From contig OZ252020.1 of NCBI GenBank assembly GCA_965247505.1, positions 3,968,001-4,032,000 on the forward strand: a stretch of DNA of 64,000 nucleotides, in the 5' to 3' direction. Each line of letters starts with the position of its first letter. The stretch's first letter is position 1. Below, piece by piece: positions 26,078 to 34,164 of the stretch. A model generated the notes under the pieces. It saw only the letters and a list, made by a program, of their open reading frames with translations, did not search any database and was not told the DNA's origin. The stretch comes from CAIYRG01 sp965247505 (GTDB lineage Bacteria; Pseudomonadota; Alphaproteobacteria; Micropepsales; Micropepsaceae). The position numbers were made by a program, and so were the translations under genes.

Positions 26078-26578
26078 ATGGCCGAACCAGTTCGCGATTT
26101 TTCCGAATTGAAATCAACGCTTATCAAAGCGCCGGAGCCGGAAGTGGAGGCCGAGGTCGCTGTCGTTGAGAATCAGCCCAAGATCGACAAGCAGGGACGT
26201 GCCTATGCCACCGGTAAGCGCAAAGACGCGGTCGCTCGCGTTTGGGTAAAGCCCGGTCCGGGCCGCATCATTGTGAACGGTAGGGAGGAAGAGGTTTATT
26301 TCGCCCGCCCGGTGTTGCGTATGATATTGCGCCAGCCTTTGGTCGCCACGGCGCGCGACGGACAATTTGATATCGTGGCTACAGTTAAAGGCGGCGGGCT
26401 CTCGGGTCAGGCCGGTGCGGTGCGCCACGGTATTTCCAAGGCGCTGCTCGCCTATGAGCCGAGTCTACGCCCGGTTTTGAAGTCAGGCGGATTTCTCACG
26501 CGCGATTCACGTACCGTGGAGCGCAAGAAATACGGACGTCCCAAAGCACGCCGCTCATTCCAATTCTCCAAACGGTGA
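26078..26578 (+). CDS. rpsI: 30S ribosomal protein S9
   Basis: 166 residues. The conserved S9 core begins at AYATGKRKDAVARVWVKPG (about 46-64) and ends with the basic tail RKKYGRPKARRSFQFSKR, which reaches the P-site tRNA. The first 40 residues form an acidic extension (EPEVEAEVAVVENQ), common in Alphaproteobacteria. Cotranscribed with rplM. Confidence 0.97.
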   Translation: MAEPVRDFSELKSTLIKAPEPEVEAEVAVVENQPKIDKQGRAYATGKRKDAVARVWVKPGPGRIIVNGREEEVYFARPVLRMILRQPLVATARDGQFDIVATVKGGGLSGQAGAVRHGISKALLAYEPSLRPVLKSGGFLTRDSRTVERKKYGRPKARRSFQFSKR

Positions 26579-26648
26579 CGCAGAACCATTTTTTTCGAAA
26601 CAATGGGCGTTCCGTTTGGGGCGCCTCATTTGTATATGAGCTGACAAT

Positions 26649-27599
26649 ATGACCACGAATGTCTTTATCGACGGTGCGGCCGGAACCACGGGCTTAGAGA
26701 TTCGCGAGCGGCTGGCCGATCGCAAAGATCTAAGCCTGATGGCGCTGGACGAGGCGCGTCGCAAAGATCCTGCGGCGCGGGCAGCAGCGTTAAACGAGGC
26801 CGATCTGGTGATTTTGTGCTTGCCGGACGATGCGGCGCGCGAAGCCGTAGCGCTGATCGATAATCCCGAAACGCGCATTATCGATGCCAGCACCGCCCAT
26901 AGGACCGACGAAGATTGGACCTATGGTTTTCCCGAATTGGCAAAGGGCCACCGCAAAGTGATCAAGAGATCGACGCGGGTCAGTAATCCGGGTTGTTATG
27001 CGCAGAGCTTCGTCGCGCTTGTGCGCCCTTTGGTCGAGGAAGGATTGATCGGCGTCGAGTCGCCCGTCACTTGCAACGCAGTCTCGGGATATTCCGGCGG
27101 CGGGCGCGCGATGATTGCAGAATTTGAAAACACGTCTTCGGAAAATTTCTCGCGGGTGGCCCTACAGACCTATGGGTTAAGCCTCGAACACAAGCATGTG
27201 GAGGAGATGCGCGTGCATTCGGGCCTCACCTATAGGCCGCTTTTCGCACCATGCGTCGGACGGTTCTATGGCGGCATGATTGTCGAAGTGCCGCTTCAGC
27301 TTTGGTCTTTCCCCGGTTCGGTCAATCCTTCCATGGTCCATGAGATCTATATGGATGCCTATCACAGCGAAGCGCTGGTCGAGGTTGCCTCGCAAGAAGA
27401 GGCGGAGGCGAAAAAAACGCTGGATGCGGAAGAGTTGAAAAACACCAATCGCATGAAAATCTATGTGTTCGGCAATGAAGCGCGAAACCAGGCGCGCGTT
27501 GTTGCGGTGCTTGATAATCTCGGAAAAGGCGCTGCCGGCTCGATGGTTCAGAATTTGAACATCATGACCGGCGCCAAGGAGACATTGGGGCTGGTGTAA
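26649..27599 (+). CDS. argC: N-acetyl-gamma-glutamyl-phosphate reductase, type 2
   Basis: Third step of arginine synthesis, an NADPH reduction. 316 residues, the shorter type-2 form. It begins with the dinucleotide motif FIDGAAGTTGLEIRERL (6-22). The catalytic Cys116 is in VSNPGCYAQS, and the conserved segment HVEEMRVHSGL follows later. Its TAA overlaps the next ATG (TAATG). Confidence 0.94.
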   Translation: MTTNVFIDGAAGTTGLEIRERLADRKDLSLMALDEARRKDPAARAAALNEADLVILCLPDDAAREAVALIDNPETRIIDASTAHRTDEDWTYGFPELAKGHRKVIKRSTRVSNPGCYAQSFVALVRPLVEEGLIGVESPVTCNAVSGYSGGGRAMIAEFENTSSENFSRVALQTYGLSLEHKHVEEMRVHSGLTYRPLFAPCVGRFYGGMIVEVPLQLWSFPGSVNPSMVHEIYMDAYHSEALVEVASQEEAEAKKTLDAEELKNTNRMKIYVFGNEARNQARVVAVLDNLGKGAAGSMVQNLNIMTGAKETLGLV

Positions 27600-28636
27600 T
27601 GACACGGATTGATCTTCGCTCCGATACCGTTACCCAGCCTAGTGAAGGCATGCGCCGCGCCATGGCCGAGGCGGAAGTGGGCGACGATCAATATGGCGAA
27701 GACCCTAGCGTCAATAGCTTGCAAGAACGCATTGCCGAATTGCTTGGGAAAGAAGCGTCGCTTTTTGTTCCGAGCGGCACAATGGCCAACCAAACCGCGC
27801 TGAAACTTCTTAGCCAACCGGGCGACGACGTCATCGTGAGCTCCGAGGCCCATATCCTCTTGCATGAGTCCGGCGCGAGCGGAGCAAATTCCGGCATACA
27901 ATTTACTCTCGCAGGGGCGGAGGGGCTTTTTACGCTTGCCGATTTTCTTGCCGCCTATAAAGCGCCCGGTCACGTGGTGTTGCCGCCAACAAGTGTTGTT
28001 GCGATCGAAAACACTCATAATCGCGGAAGCGGAGTTGTATTTCCCCAAGACGAGATCATTTCGATTTGTCGTGAGGCGAAGGCACGCGGCGTGCATTCGC
28101 TTTGTGACGGGGCGCGGCTCTTCAATGCCGCGACGGCCTCAAATTTAAGCCTTTCCGAACTGGCAGCGCCCTTTGACGTAGTCACGCTGTGCCTCTCCAA
28201 GGGGCTTGGCTGTCCGGTTGGCAGCCTCGTCGTGGGCCGGGCCAAAGACATGAAGCGGGCCAAACGCATCAGGCGAATGTTCGGCGGCGCTATGCGTCAA
28301 TCTGGGATCCTTGCCGCGGCGGGATTATATGCGCTGGACAACCATCTCTCGCGCCTAGGAGAAGATCACGTCAACGCGAAGCTGATTGCCGAAAAACTTT
28401 CCGGGATACGCGGCGTCAAACTCGATCTCGCAAAAATTCAAAGCAACATTGTCGTTTTTTTGATTGATGAAGATATGCCCGACGCGGCGTCGATTGTCGC
28501 GAGCGCGAAAGCCGAAGGCGTGCTCTTAAACGTATTTGGTCCGCGCCGCGTGCGCGCAGTAACGCATCTCAATGTTAGCCGCGAAGACTGCATCCAGGGC
28601 GCAGAAATTCTGGCGCGTATTCTTGAGCAGAAATAA
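27599..28636 (+). CDS. ltaE: Low-specificity L-threonine aldolase
   Basis: PLP enzyme cleaving threonine or allo-threonine to glycine and acetaldehyde. 345 residues. It begins with the signature RIDLRSDTVTQPSEGMRRAM. The PLP Lys is K201 in LCLSKGLGCPVGS, and Asp170 in SLCDGARLFNA contacts the pyridine nitrogen. Coupled to argC by a one-base overlap. An IS3 element lies 73 bases downstream. Confidence 0.93.
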   Translation: MTRIDLRSDTVTQPSEGMRRAMAEAEVGDDQYGEDPSVNSLQERIAELLGKEASLFVPSGTMANQTALKLLSQPGDDVIVSSEAHILLHESGASGANSGIQFTLAGAEGLFTLADFLAAYKAPGHVVLPPTSVVAIENTHNRGSGVVFPQDEIISICREAKARGVHSLCDGARLFNAATASNLSLSELAAPFDVVTLCLSKGLGCPVGSLVVGRAKDMKRAKRIRRMFGGAMRQSGILAAAGLYALDNHLSRLGEDHVNAKLIAEKLSGIRGVKLDLAKIQSNIVVFLIDEDMPDAASIVASAKAEGVLLNVFGPRRVRAVTHLNVSREDCIQGAEILARILEQK

Positions 28637-28770
28637 AGCCTTTCACCGATAGCGGGCTTTTGCTGCTATACTCTCCCAGCAGTTCTCTCGCGGTGTTTGA
28701 TCCAAAGAGTGGACCCTGCTGACGAAAGTGGAGACGTCCTGCGATAGGATTTTGATCGCAGGAGGTGCAA

Positions 28771-29067
28771 ATGTCGAAGCAGAATGGGAACAAGGGCCGG
28801 CGGTTTGATCGGGCCTTCAAGGAAGAAGCCGTCCGTCTTTTACAGACGAGCGGGGGCAGGCAGCGGCAGATAGCAGGAGATCTTGGGATCAGCGTCAGCG
28901 CGCTCGGCCGCTGGGTCGCAGAATTACGTGAGGAGGATTTGCTTTCCGGTCCGCATGAGGATGCAGCGAAGGAGATTACCCGTCTACGCCGAGAGCGTGA
29001 TCTGGCCCGTCAGGAACGTGATCTCCTAAAAAAAGCGCTGGCCTTCTTCGCCAGGGAAAGTCGATGA
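28771..29067 (+). CDS. IS3-family transposase OrfA
   Basis: 98 residues. The helix-turn-helix lies at about 10-55 (FKEEAVRLLQTSGGRQRQIA, then SVSALGRWV) and a leucine-zipper-like helix at about 65-95. GGAGG lies five bases before the ATG. Near its end is the slippery run A7G (29028-29035). The -1 frame from there to orfB contains no stop, so an OrfAB fusion by programmed frameshifting is expected. Confidence 0.93.
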   Translation: MSKQNGNKGRRFDRAFKEEAVRLLQTSGGRQRQIAGDLGISVSALGRWVAELREEDLLSGPHEDAAKEITRLRRERDLARQERDLLKKALAFFARESR

Positions 29068-29936
29068 GGTTCCGGTTCATCGACGCGGAGAGGGCCGGGT
29101 TGGCAATGCCGATATTCCGCCTGTGCAGACTGCTGCAGGTCAGCGTCTCAGGCTTCTACGCTTGGCGCAATCGCGGCCCAAGCCAGCGACAGCTCGATGA
29201 CATGGTTCTACTCGCCCATGTCCGGGCAGCCTTTCGGCGCAGCCGCGAGAGCTACGGTGCAGAGCGGGTCCATCACGAGCTTGCCGAGAATGGGATCGAG
29301 GTTGGACGCCATAGGGTGGCTCGGCTGATGCGGGGAAATGGGTTGTCTCCAAAACGGAAACAGAAGTTCAAAAAGACGACGGACAGCCAGCACAACAAGG
29401 CCGTCGCATCGAACCTTCTCGACCAGAACTTCTCCGCCGAGGCACCCAACGAGAAATGGGCTGCCGACATCAGCTATATCTGGACGGCACAGGGCTGGCT
29501 GTACCTGGCCGTCATGCTCGACCTCTACTCCCGGCGCGTCATCGGCTGGGCCGTGGGCGCTCGCATGACCAGCGACCTGCCGCTCAGGGCGCTTAACCGT
29601 GCTATCGGGCTGCGCCAACCTGGCGCCGGTGTGATCCACCATAGCGATCGGGGAAGCCAGTACTGCTCAGACGCATACCAGGCGCGCCTCGGTGAACTCG
29701 GTTTCCTCGCCTCAATGAGCGGTAAGGGAAATTGCTATGATAACGCCGTCGTCGAGACCTTCTTCAAAACCATCAAGTCAGAACTGATCTGGAGGACTGT
29801 GTTCATGTCAAGAAGCCAAGCTGAAACTGCCATAGCCGGATACATCGACGGGTTCTATAATCCAGTCCGTCGGCACTCGACGCTGGACTTCACAAGCCCT
29901 GTCAAATTCGAGGCAGAAGCAATGCAAACGGTGTAG
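29064..29936 (+). CDS. IS3-family transposase OrfB (DDE integrase)
   Basis: 290 residues. The DDE triad is visible: Asp in KWAADISYIW, Asp in HHSDRGSQY and Glu in DNAVVETFFKTIKSE. The ATG overlaps the orfA stop (ATGA), but expression is more likely as OrfAB through the A7G slippery site. Intact, unlike its counterpart in the second copy. Confidence 0.94.
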   Translation: MRFRFIDAERAGLAMPIFRLCRLLQVSVSGFYAWRNRGPSQRQLDDMVLLAHVRAAFRRSRESYGAERVHHELAENGIEVGRHRVARLMRGNGLSPKRKQKFKKTTDSQHNKAVASNLLDQNFSAEAPNEKWAADISYIWTAQGWLYLAVMLDLYSRRVIGWAVGARMTSDLPLRALNRAIGLRQPGAGVIHHSDRGSQYCSDAYQARLGELGFLASMSGKGNCYDNAVVETFFKTIKSELIWRTVFMSRSQAETAIAGYIDGFYNPVRRHSTLDFTSPVKFEAEAMQTV

Positions 29937-30002
29937 GGCGCCTCCACTTTTCCTGGATGGGTCCAGAGGGCACTTGGTCCAAAGTGATTAAGGAGCTGCA
30001 AA

Positions 30003-30602
30003 ATGAAAAGCTACACTCCGGGACGCATCGCCCTTTTGATCATCACCCTTGCCTATATTGGCGTGGGTGCACTGTACTTCACGCGAGAGGGAAATTACGA
30101 ATTTCTCTGGTACATCGCGACTATGCTCGTCATTCTTGCGTTTGTTCTTTTGACGATAGGCAAGTCTAATTTGCCGACCTGGCTTCTCTCCCTTCTTTGC
30201 CTATGGGGACTATTCCATTTATTGGGCGGCGGCCTCGCGGTCGGAAGCGGGATCCTCTACGGCTATGTCCTATTTCCGATTTCGCTCAATGGCGATTTTA
30301 CTATTCTAAGATCTGATCAAGTCGTTCACTTTTACGGCTTCGGTCTTGTTACGCTCATCATCTATTATCTACTGCGACGCTCTACGGCGCTTGCCAATAT
30401 ATGGATTGGTTTTCTGGCCATTTTTACGGCGATGGGCTTTGGCGCGTTAAACGAGTTGATTGAATTTCTTGCAGACTTAAGCGTTCTCGAATCCGGTGTC
30501 GGCGGATATTACAACACCGGTCTCGATATCGTAGCGAATGCGCTGGGCGCTATTTGCGCGGCCCTTATCGCCCCTTATTTGTTCAAAGAGTGTCCGCATT
30601 AG
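30003..30602 (+). CDS. DUF2238/YjdF-like membrane protein
   Basis: 199 residues with about six membrane helices. Polar residues near the end of the family core are typical: VVHFYGFG, GFGALNELIEFLA and GGYYNTGLDIVANALGA. Conserved His, Glu, Asn and Asp in the membrane suggest metal or lipid binding, but the family has no assigned function. GGAG lies nine bases before the ATG. The gene is bracketed by the IS3 copy upstream and an IS256 copy downstream, and both insertions left it intact. Confidence 0.75.
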   Translation: MKSYTPGRIALLIITLAYIGVGALYFTREGNYEFLWYIATMLVILAFVLLTIGKSNLPTWLLSLLCLWGLFHLLGGGLAVGSGILYGYVLFPISLNGDFTILRSDQVVHFYGFGLVTLIIYYLLRRSTALANIWIGFLAIFTAMGFGALNELIEFLADLSVLESGVGGYYNTGLDIVANALGAICAALIAPYLFKECPH

Positions 30603-31065
30603 TTAAAATGAGCACGCATCGCGCAATAAGTAGTTTAGATTTAAACGGTACTCTTTGCCTGTAGAGGGGATGTCCCGGTCGATGTTGAAAAGTTGAGGTA
30701 GGTGTCGCTCTCCTGGAGCCGTTAGGCTCCGGGTGCTGCAAACCCAAAAGGGAGAACGACACCATGGGAAATAATATCCGTAGTTCCAGCCGCCCGAAAG
30801 CCCTTGCCCCCTCGATTCCTATGCCGCCGCTGGCGGACGCGATGGACGCAGTCCATCTCAGCGTGGATCGGTTTTGTCTTCTGGCCGGGGTCGAGGCCTT
30901 GGCCGAGATGATGGAGGAGGACGCCACGACCGTGTGCGGGGCCCGACATCGCCGCCATGGGGACCGTCGAGGTTATCGCTGACGTCAGACACTGTCCGTC
31001 ATCAAAACAAATGGGACTGTTGAGCGTGTTTCATAAGGGAGGATCTGGCTCATCTTTGTTTGATG

Positions 31066-32046
31066 TTAAGCCGCTTGGCGTTGATGGTTCAAGCGGCGGT
31101 TTTGGGTGGTCAGTTTTTTGATCCTTTTTCTCTTTTCGATGATGGCGGTGTGGCGTCCAAAGTAGGCGTCGGCTGGAGTTACGTTGCCGATGCTCTCGTG
31201 GTAGCGTTGGTTGTTGTAGTGATCGACGAAGGCGCTGATCTGGTTTTCGAGATCGCCGGGTAGATAATAATTTTCAAGCAGGATCCGGTTCTTCAGCGTT
31301 TGATGCCAGCGCTCGATCTTGCCCTGGGTTTGCGGGTGATACGGTGCGCCCCGAACGTGATCCATACCGTGGTCCTCGAGCCATTCAGCCAGATCGCCGG
31401 AGATATAGGACGAGCCGTTGTCGCTGAGCAGCCTCGGCTTGTGGACGACATTGGCGCGATTGCAGCCTGAGGCTTCTAGCGCCAACTTCAGTGTTGCCGT
31501 CACATCGTCCGCCGTCATGTTGGTGCAGAGCTTCCAAGCAATTATGTAGCGGGAATAGTCGTCCAGGATGGTCGACAGGTAAAACCAGCCCCAGCCGATG
31601 ACCTTGAGATAGGTGAAGTCGGTCTGCCACAGCTGGTTCGGCGCCGTGGTCTTGTCGCGGAACTCATCGACTGCCTTGATGACCACGAAAGCGGGGCTGG
31701 TGATCAGGCCGTGGGCCTTGAGAAGCCGGTAAACCAAGGCTTCCGAGACAAAGTAGCCCCTGGTGTCCGTAAACCTGACGGCCAGTTCCCGGGGCGACAG
31801 TTGCGTCTCCTCCAGGGCAAGATCGATGATCTGCCCCCGGACATCATCCGGGATCCGGTTCCACATCCGGCCCGGGCTGCTGTTGCGATCCTCAAGACCG
31901 GCGTCGCCAAAGGCCAGAAAGCGATCGTACCAGCGATAAAAGGTGGTCTTCGGAATGCCCAGCTTGTCCAAAGTGGACCCGACGCCCAGGTGGGACTGCT
32001 CGACCAGGCGGATGATCTCCAGCTTCTCGGATGCGGGATACCTCAT
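31066..32046 (-). CDS. IS3-family transposase OrfB (DDE integrase)
   Basis: 326 residues. It has an N-terminal HTH (LGIPKTTFYRWYDRFLAFG) and a DDE core: Asp in LWQTDFTYLKV, Asp in LLSDNGSSYI and Glu in TQGKIERWHQTLKNR. The C-terminus is a basic tail. The start overlaps the orfA stop (ATGA). On the minus strand an A8 run (within 32074-32083) lies just upstream in orfA, and a -1 shift there would enter this frame, so an OrfAB fusion is likely. Confidence 0.93.
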   Translation of the reverse strand: MRYPASEKLEIIRLVEQSHLGVGSTLDKLGIPKTTFYRWYDRFLAFGDAGLEDRNSSPGRMWNRIPDDVRGQIIDLALEETQLSPRELAVRFTDTRGYFVSEALVYRLLKAHGLITSPAFVVIKAVDEFRDKTTAPNQLWQTDFTYLKVIGWGWFYLSTILDDYSRYIIAWKLCTNMTADDVTATLKLALEASGCNRANVVHKPRLLSDNGSSYISGDLAEWLEDHGMDHVRGAPYHPQTQGKIERWHQTLKNRILLENYYLPGDLENQISAFVDHYNNQRYHESIGNVTPADAYFGRHTAIIEKRKRIKKLTTQNRRLNHQRQAA

Positions 32047-32417
32047 TCCTCGCCTCCCCCATGCCCGATCATATTTTTTTTGAGAAGACGGTTCTCCAGC
32101 GAAAGTTCGGCGACCAACTCCTTCAAGTCGCGCATCTCCTGGCGCAGGCCTTTAACCTCGCCCGAGGTCGCTTGGCGCCCGGTGTCGCCGGCGAGCCGCT
32201 TCTTGCCCGCTTCCAAAAACTCTTTCGACCAGCTGTAATACAGACCCTCGGCGATGCCCTCGCGGCGGCACAAGGCGGCGATGCTCTCCTCGCCGCGCAG
32301 GCCCGACACCACGATCCGGATCTTCTCCTCAGCCGTATACTGCTTGCGTGTCTTGCGCCGAATATCCCGAACCGTTCTCTCCGCCGGGTCGTTCTTGCTC
32401 ATTGATTTCTGTCTCAT
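32043..32417 (-). CDS. IS3-family transposase OrfA
   Basis: 124 residues. HTH of the IS3 type (QYTAEEKIRIVVSGLRGEES and REGIAEGLYYSW), then a coiled-coil helix (GEVKGLRQEMRDLKELVAEL) that supports dimerisation. It ends in the frameshift-prone LLKKNM stretch coded by an A-run. GGGAA is upstream of the ATG. Confidence 0.9.
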   Translation of the reverse strand: MRQKSMSKNDPAERTVRDIRRKTRKQYTAEEKIRIVVSGLRGEESIAALCRREGIAEGLYYSWSKEFLEAGKKRLAGDTGRQATSGEVKGLRQEMRDLKELVAELSLENRLLKKNMIGHGGGEE

Positions 32418-33629
32418 CTTCGTTCCCTTCGGTCACTACGATGAGCCAGAAATCCTCCGTTATGCAATTACCTCAATTCGTCCCAAAGGCGCTGACGTCA
32501 GACACAAAGTGAAGGTGGCCCGGCCACGGGTTCGTGACCGGGCGGGCAAAGAGGTGAGCTTGGAGAGTTGGCAGGCGCTACGCGATGGCAACCTGCTGCT
32601 CGAGTGGGCGCTCAACCTGATGGTGCTGAACGTGTCGACCCGCAAGTACCACCGCGCGGTCCGTCTGCCCGAGGGCGAGCTGGCGAAAGCGCGTGGCGAC
32701 GGCACCTCGAAGTCGGCCGTTTCCCGGCGCTTTGTGGCGCTGTCACGCAAGAAGATGAAGGCCTGGCTCGCCTCGGATCTCTCGGAACTCGACCTGCTAG
32801 TCATCCAGATCGACGGTCTGCATGTCGGCGACCATGTCCTGATGGCGGCGATCGGCGTCGATGGCAACGGCGACAAGGATGTCCTGGCCGTGGTCGAGGG
32901 GGCGACGGAGAACACGGTCGTCGTCCAGGCCTTGATCGACAATCTCCTCACCAGGGGGCTCGATCCGACACTGCCGCGGCTGTTCATCGTCGATGGCGCG
33001 AAGGCACTCAGCAAAGCGATCCGAAACACCTTCGGTGTGGCCGCCGCCATCCAGCGCTGCCAGGTCCACAAGGGCCGTAACATCATCGAGCGCCTGCCCC
33101 AACATTTGCACGCGAGCGTCAAGAAGGCGCTCCGTCAGGCCTGGGACCAGGACGACGCAAACAAGGCCGAGCGGCTCTTGCGCAACCTGGTCCGGCGTCT
33201 GGAGCATGAGGAACCGGGCGTCTCGGGCAGCATCCTGGAGGGGCTGGAGGAGATCCTCACCGTCATCCGCCTCGGCCTACCGCACGAACTCCGGCGCTCG
33301 CTCGCCTGCACCAACATCGTCGAGAACGCGCTCGGCACGGTGCGCCAGGTCACCCGCAACGTCAAACGCTGGAGACACGCCGAGATGGCGCTCAGATGGA
33401 CCGCCGCCGGCCTGCTGGAGGCCCAGAAAACCTTCCGTCGCCTCAAGGCCTATCGCCAGCTGCCCATCCTCCGAAATGCTCTCCAGGAACACTTGAGAAA
33501 GGCTCAGGCCGACAGTGCCATTGAAACCATCATGAAGGCAGCATAGCATCATCAACCAGCGACGCCTGCCCCACGAATTTCAACAGAGATAGGGACATCG
33601 CCCCTGTAGATTCGGCGTTGAGGAAACTC

Positions 33630-34073
33630 ATGCAGGTAAAAATGCGTGCAGCCGTGATATTTGTTGCGTTTGGGACTGTCTTCTTAACGGCAGCTAGCGG
33701 CGCCTTAAGCGATACGACGGGTGTGGAGCTCAGCGGGCGGTGCGATAGCGCGCAAAGACTCATGCAGGGCAGAGTTGTCGATACCATGGCTGCAGTAAAC
33801 GCAAGCCAATGCGTATCCTTTGTCGAGGGGCTCACAATTGGTCTGCAGGTTGGTGCTCTTCTAGATGAAGCCGGACGCTCTTATTGCCCGCCGGAAGAGT
33901 TTAGCTCGACAAAAGCGATCGCGACAGTTCAAGAATTCTTTTTGGACTATCCGGAATTGACAGGGGAGGAGGCCGGAATCTTAGCAGCCGATGCGCTTCT
34001 CACTGCCTGTCCATGCAATAGCACCATGGGCGCAAACGCTAGTTCTATTGAGGCGCTAAGCGGGCTTCGCTAG
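33630..34073 (+). CDS. Secreted Rap1a/Tai-like protein
   Basis: 147 residues with a signal peptide (cleavage near ASG-ALS). The mature domain has the Rap1a/Tai pattern: Cys in ELSGRCDSA, QCVSFVEGLTIGL, YCPPEEFSSTKAIATVQEFF and a final LLTACPC. Rap1a proteins are immunity factors against type VI amidase effectors, but this fold also occurs alone in many genomes; no effector gene is visible here. GAGGA is at -6 to the ATG. IS256 copy A ends only 27 bases upstream and may have removed its native promoter. Confidence 0.65.
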   Translation: MQVKMRAAVIFVAFGTVFLTAASGALSDTTGVELSGRCDSAQRLMQGRVVDTMAAVNASQCVSFVEGLTIGLQVGALLDEAGRSYCPPEEFSSTKAIATVQEFFLDYPELTGEEAGILAADALLTACPCNSTMGANASSIEALSGLR

Positions 34074-34164
34074 ACGCAAGGGAAGTGTTTACATCGCGCA
34101 AGGGGCGCTACGCTTCCCGGCCGTTTATAAACTCTGCAGCACAATTCATTTCGCGAATATCGGA

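Larger units (their letters stand above)
28710..29965 (+). mobile_element. IS3-family insertion sequence, complete copy (1256 bp)
   Basis: Terminal inverted repeats start TGGACCC at both ends, and a longer imperfect match includes AAAGTGGAG. The 3-bp direct repeat GAG flanks it (28707-28709 and 29966-29968), so this copy moved by normal transposition. It carries orfA and orfB in the usual two-frame layout. A second copy in reverse orientation, 1256 bp once its own insert is removed, is at 54596-57326. Confidence 0.95.
30993..32504 (-). mobile_element. IS3-family insertion sequence inside IS256 copy A (1512 bp)
   Basis: Inverted ends begin TGTC and align without gaps over 25 bases to a shared TGGGAC. 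The element carries orfA and orfB on the minus strand. No simple target duplication is seen. Instead, the left flank (30979-30992) repeats GCTGACGTCAGACA, which is the last 14 bases of the element's other end. Confidence 0.88.
30764..33546 (+). pseudogene. IS256-family transposase, disrupted (copy A)
   Basis: The first 72 codons (30764-30979) end in TGA at 30980-30982, where the inserted element begins. The remainder, from KVKVARPRVRDRAG to the C-terminus, is at 32505-33546. Codons 73-85 of the intact gene are deleted. The 3' part is in frame with a chance reading frame that starts at 32254 inside the insert, giving a 430-codon hybrid; this is unlikely to be functional, as the N-terminal DNA-binding region is replaced. 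Confidence 0.9.
30666..33602 (+). mobile_element. IS256-family element copy A, interrupted by an IS3-family element
   Basis: Its ends match copies B and C (left GGGGATGTCCC, right GGGACATCGCC). The 8-bp target duplication CCTGTAGA is present on both sides (30658-30665 and 33603-33610). Between 30981 and 32505 it contains an IS3-family element, and 37 bp of IS256 sequence present in the other copies are missing at the junction. Confidence 0.93.
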
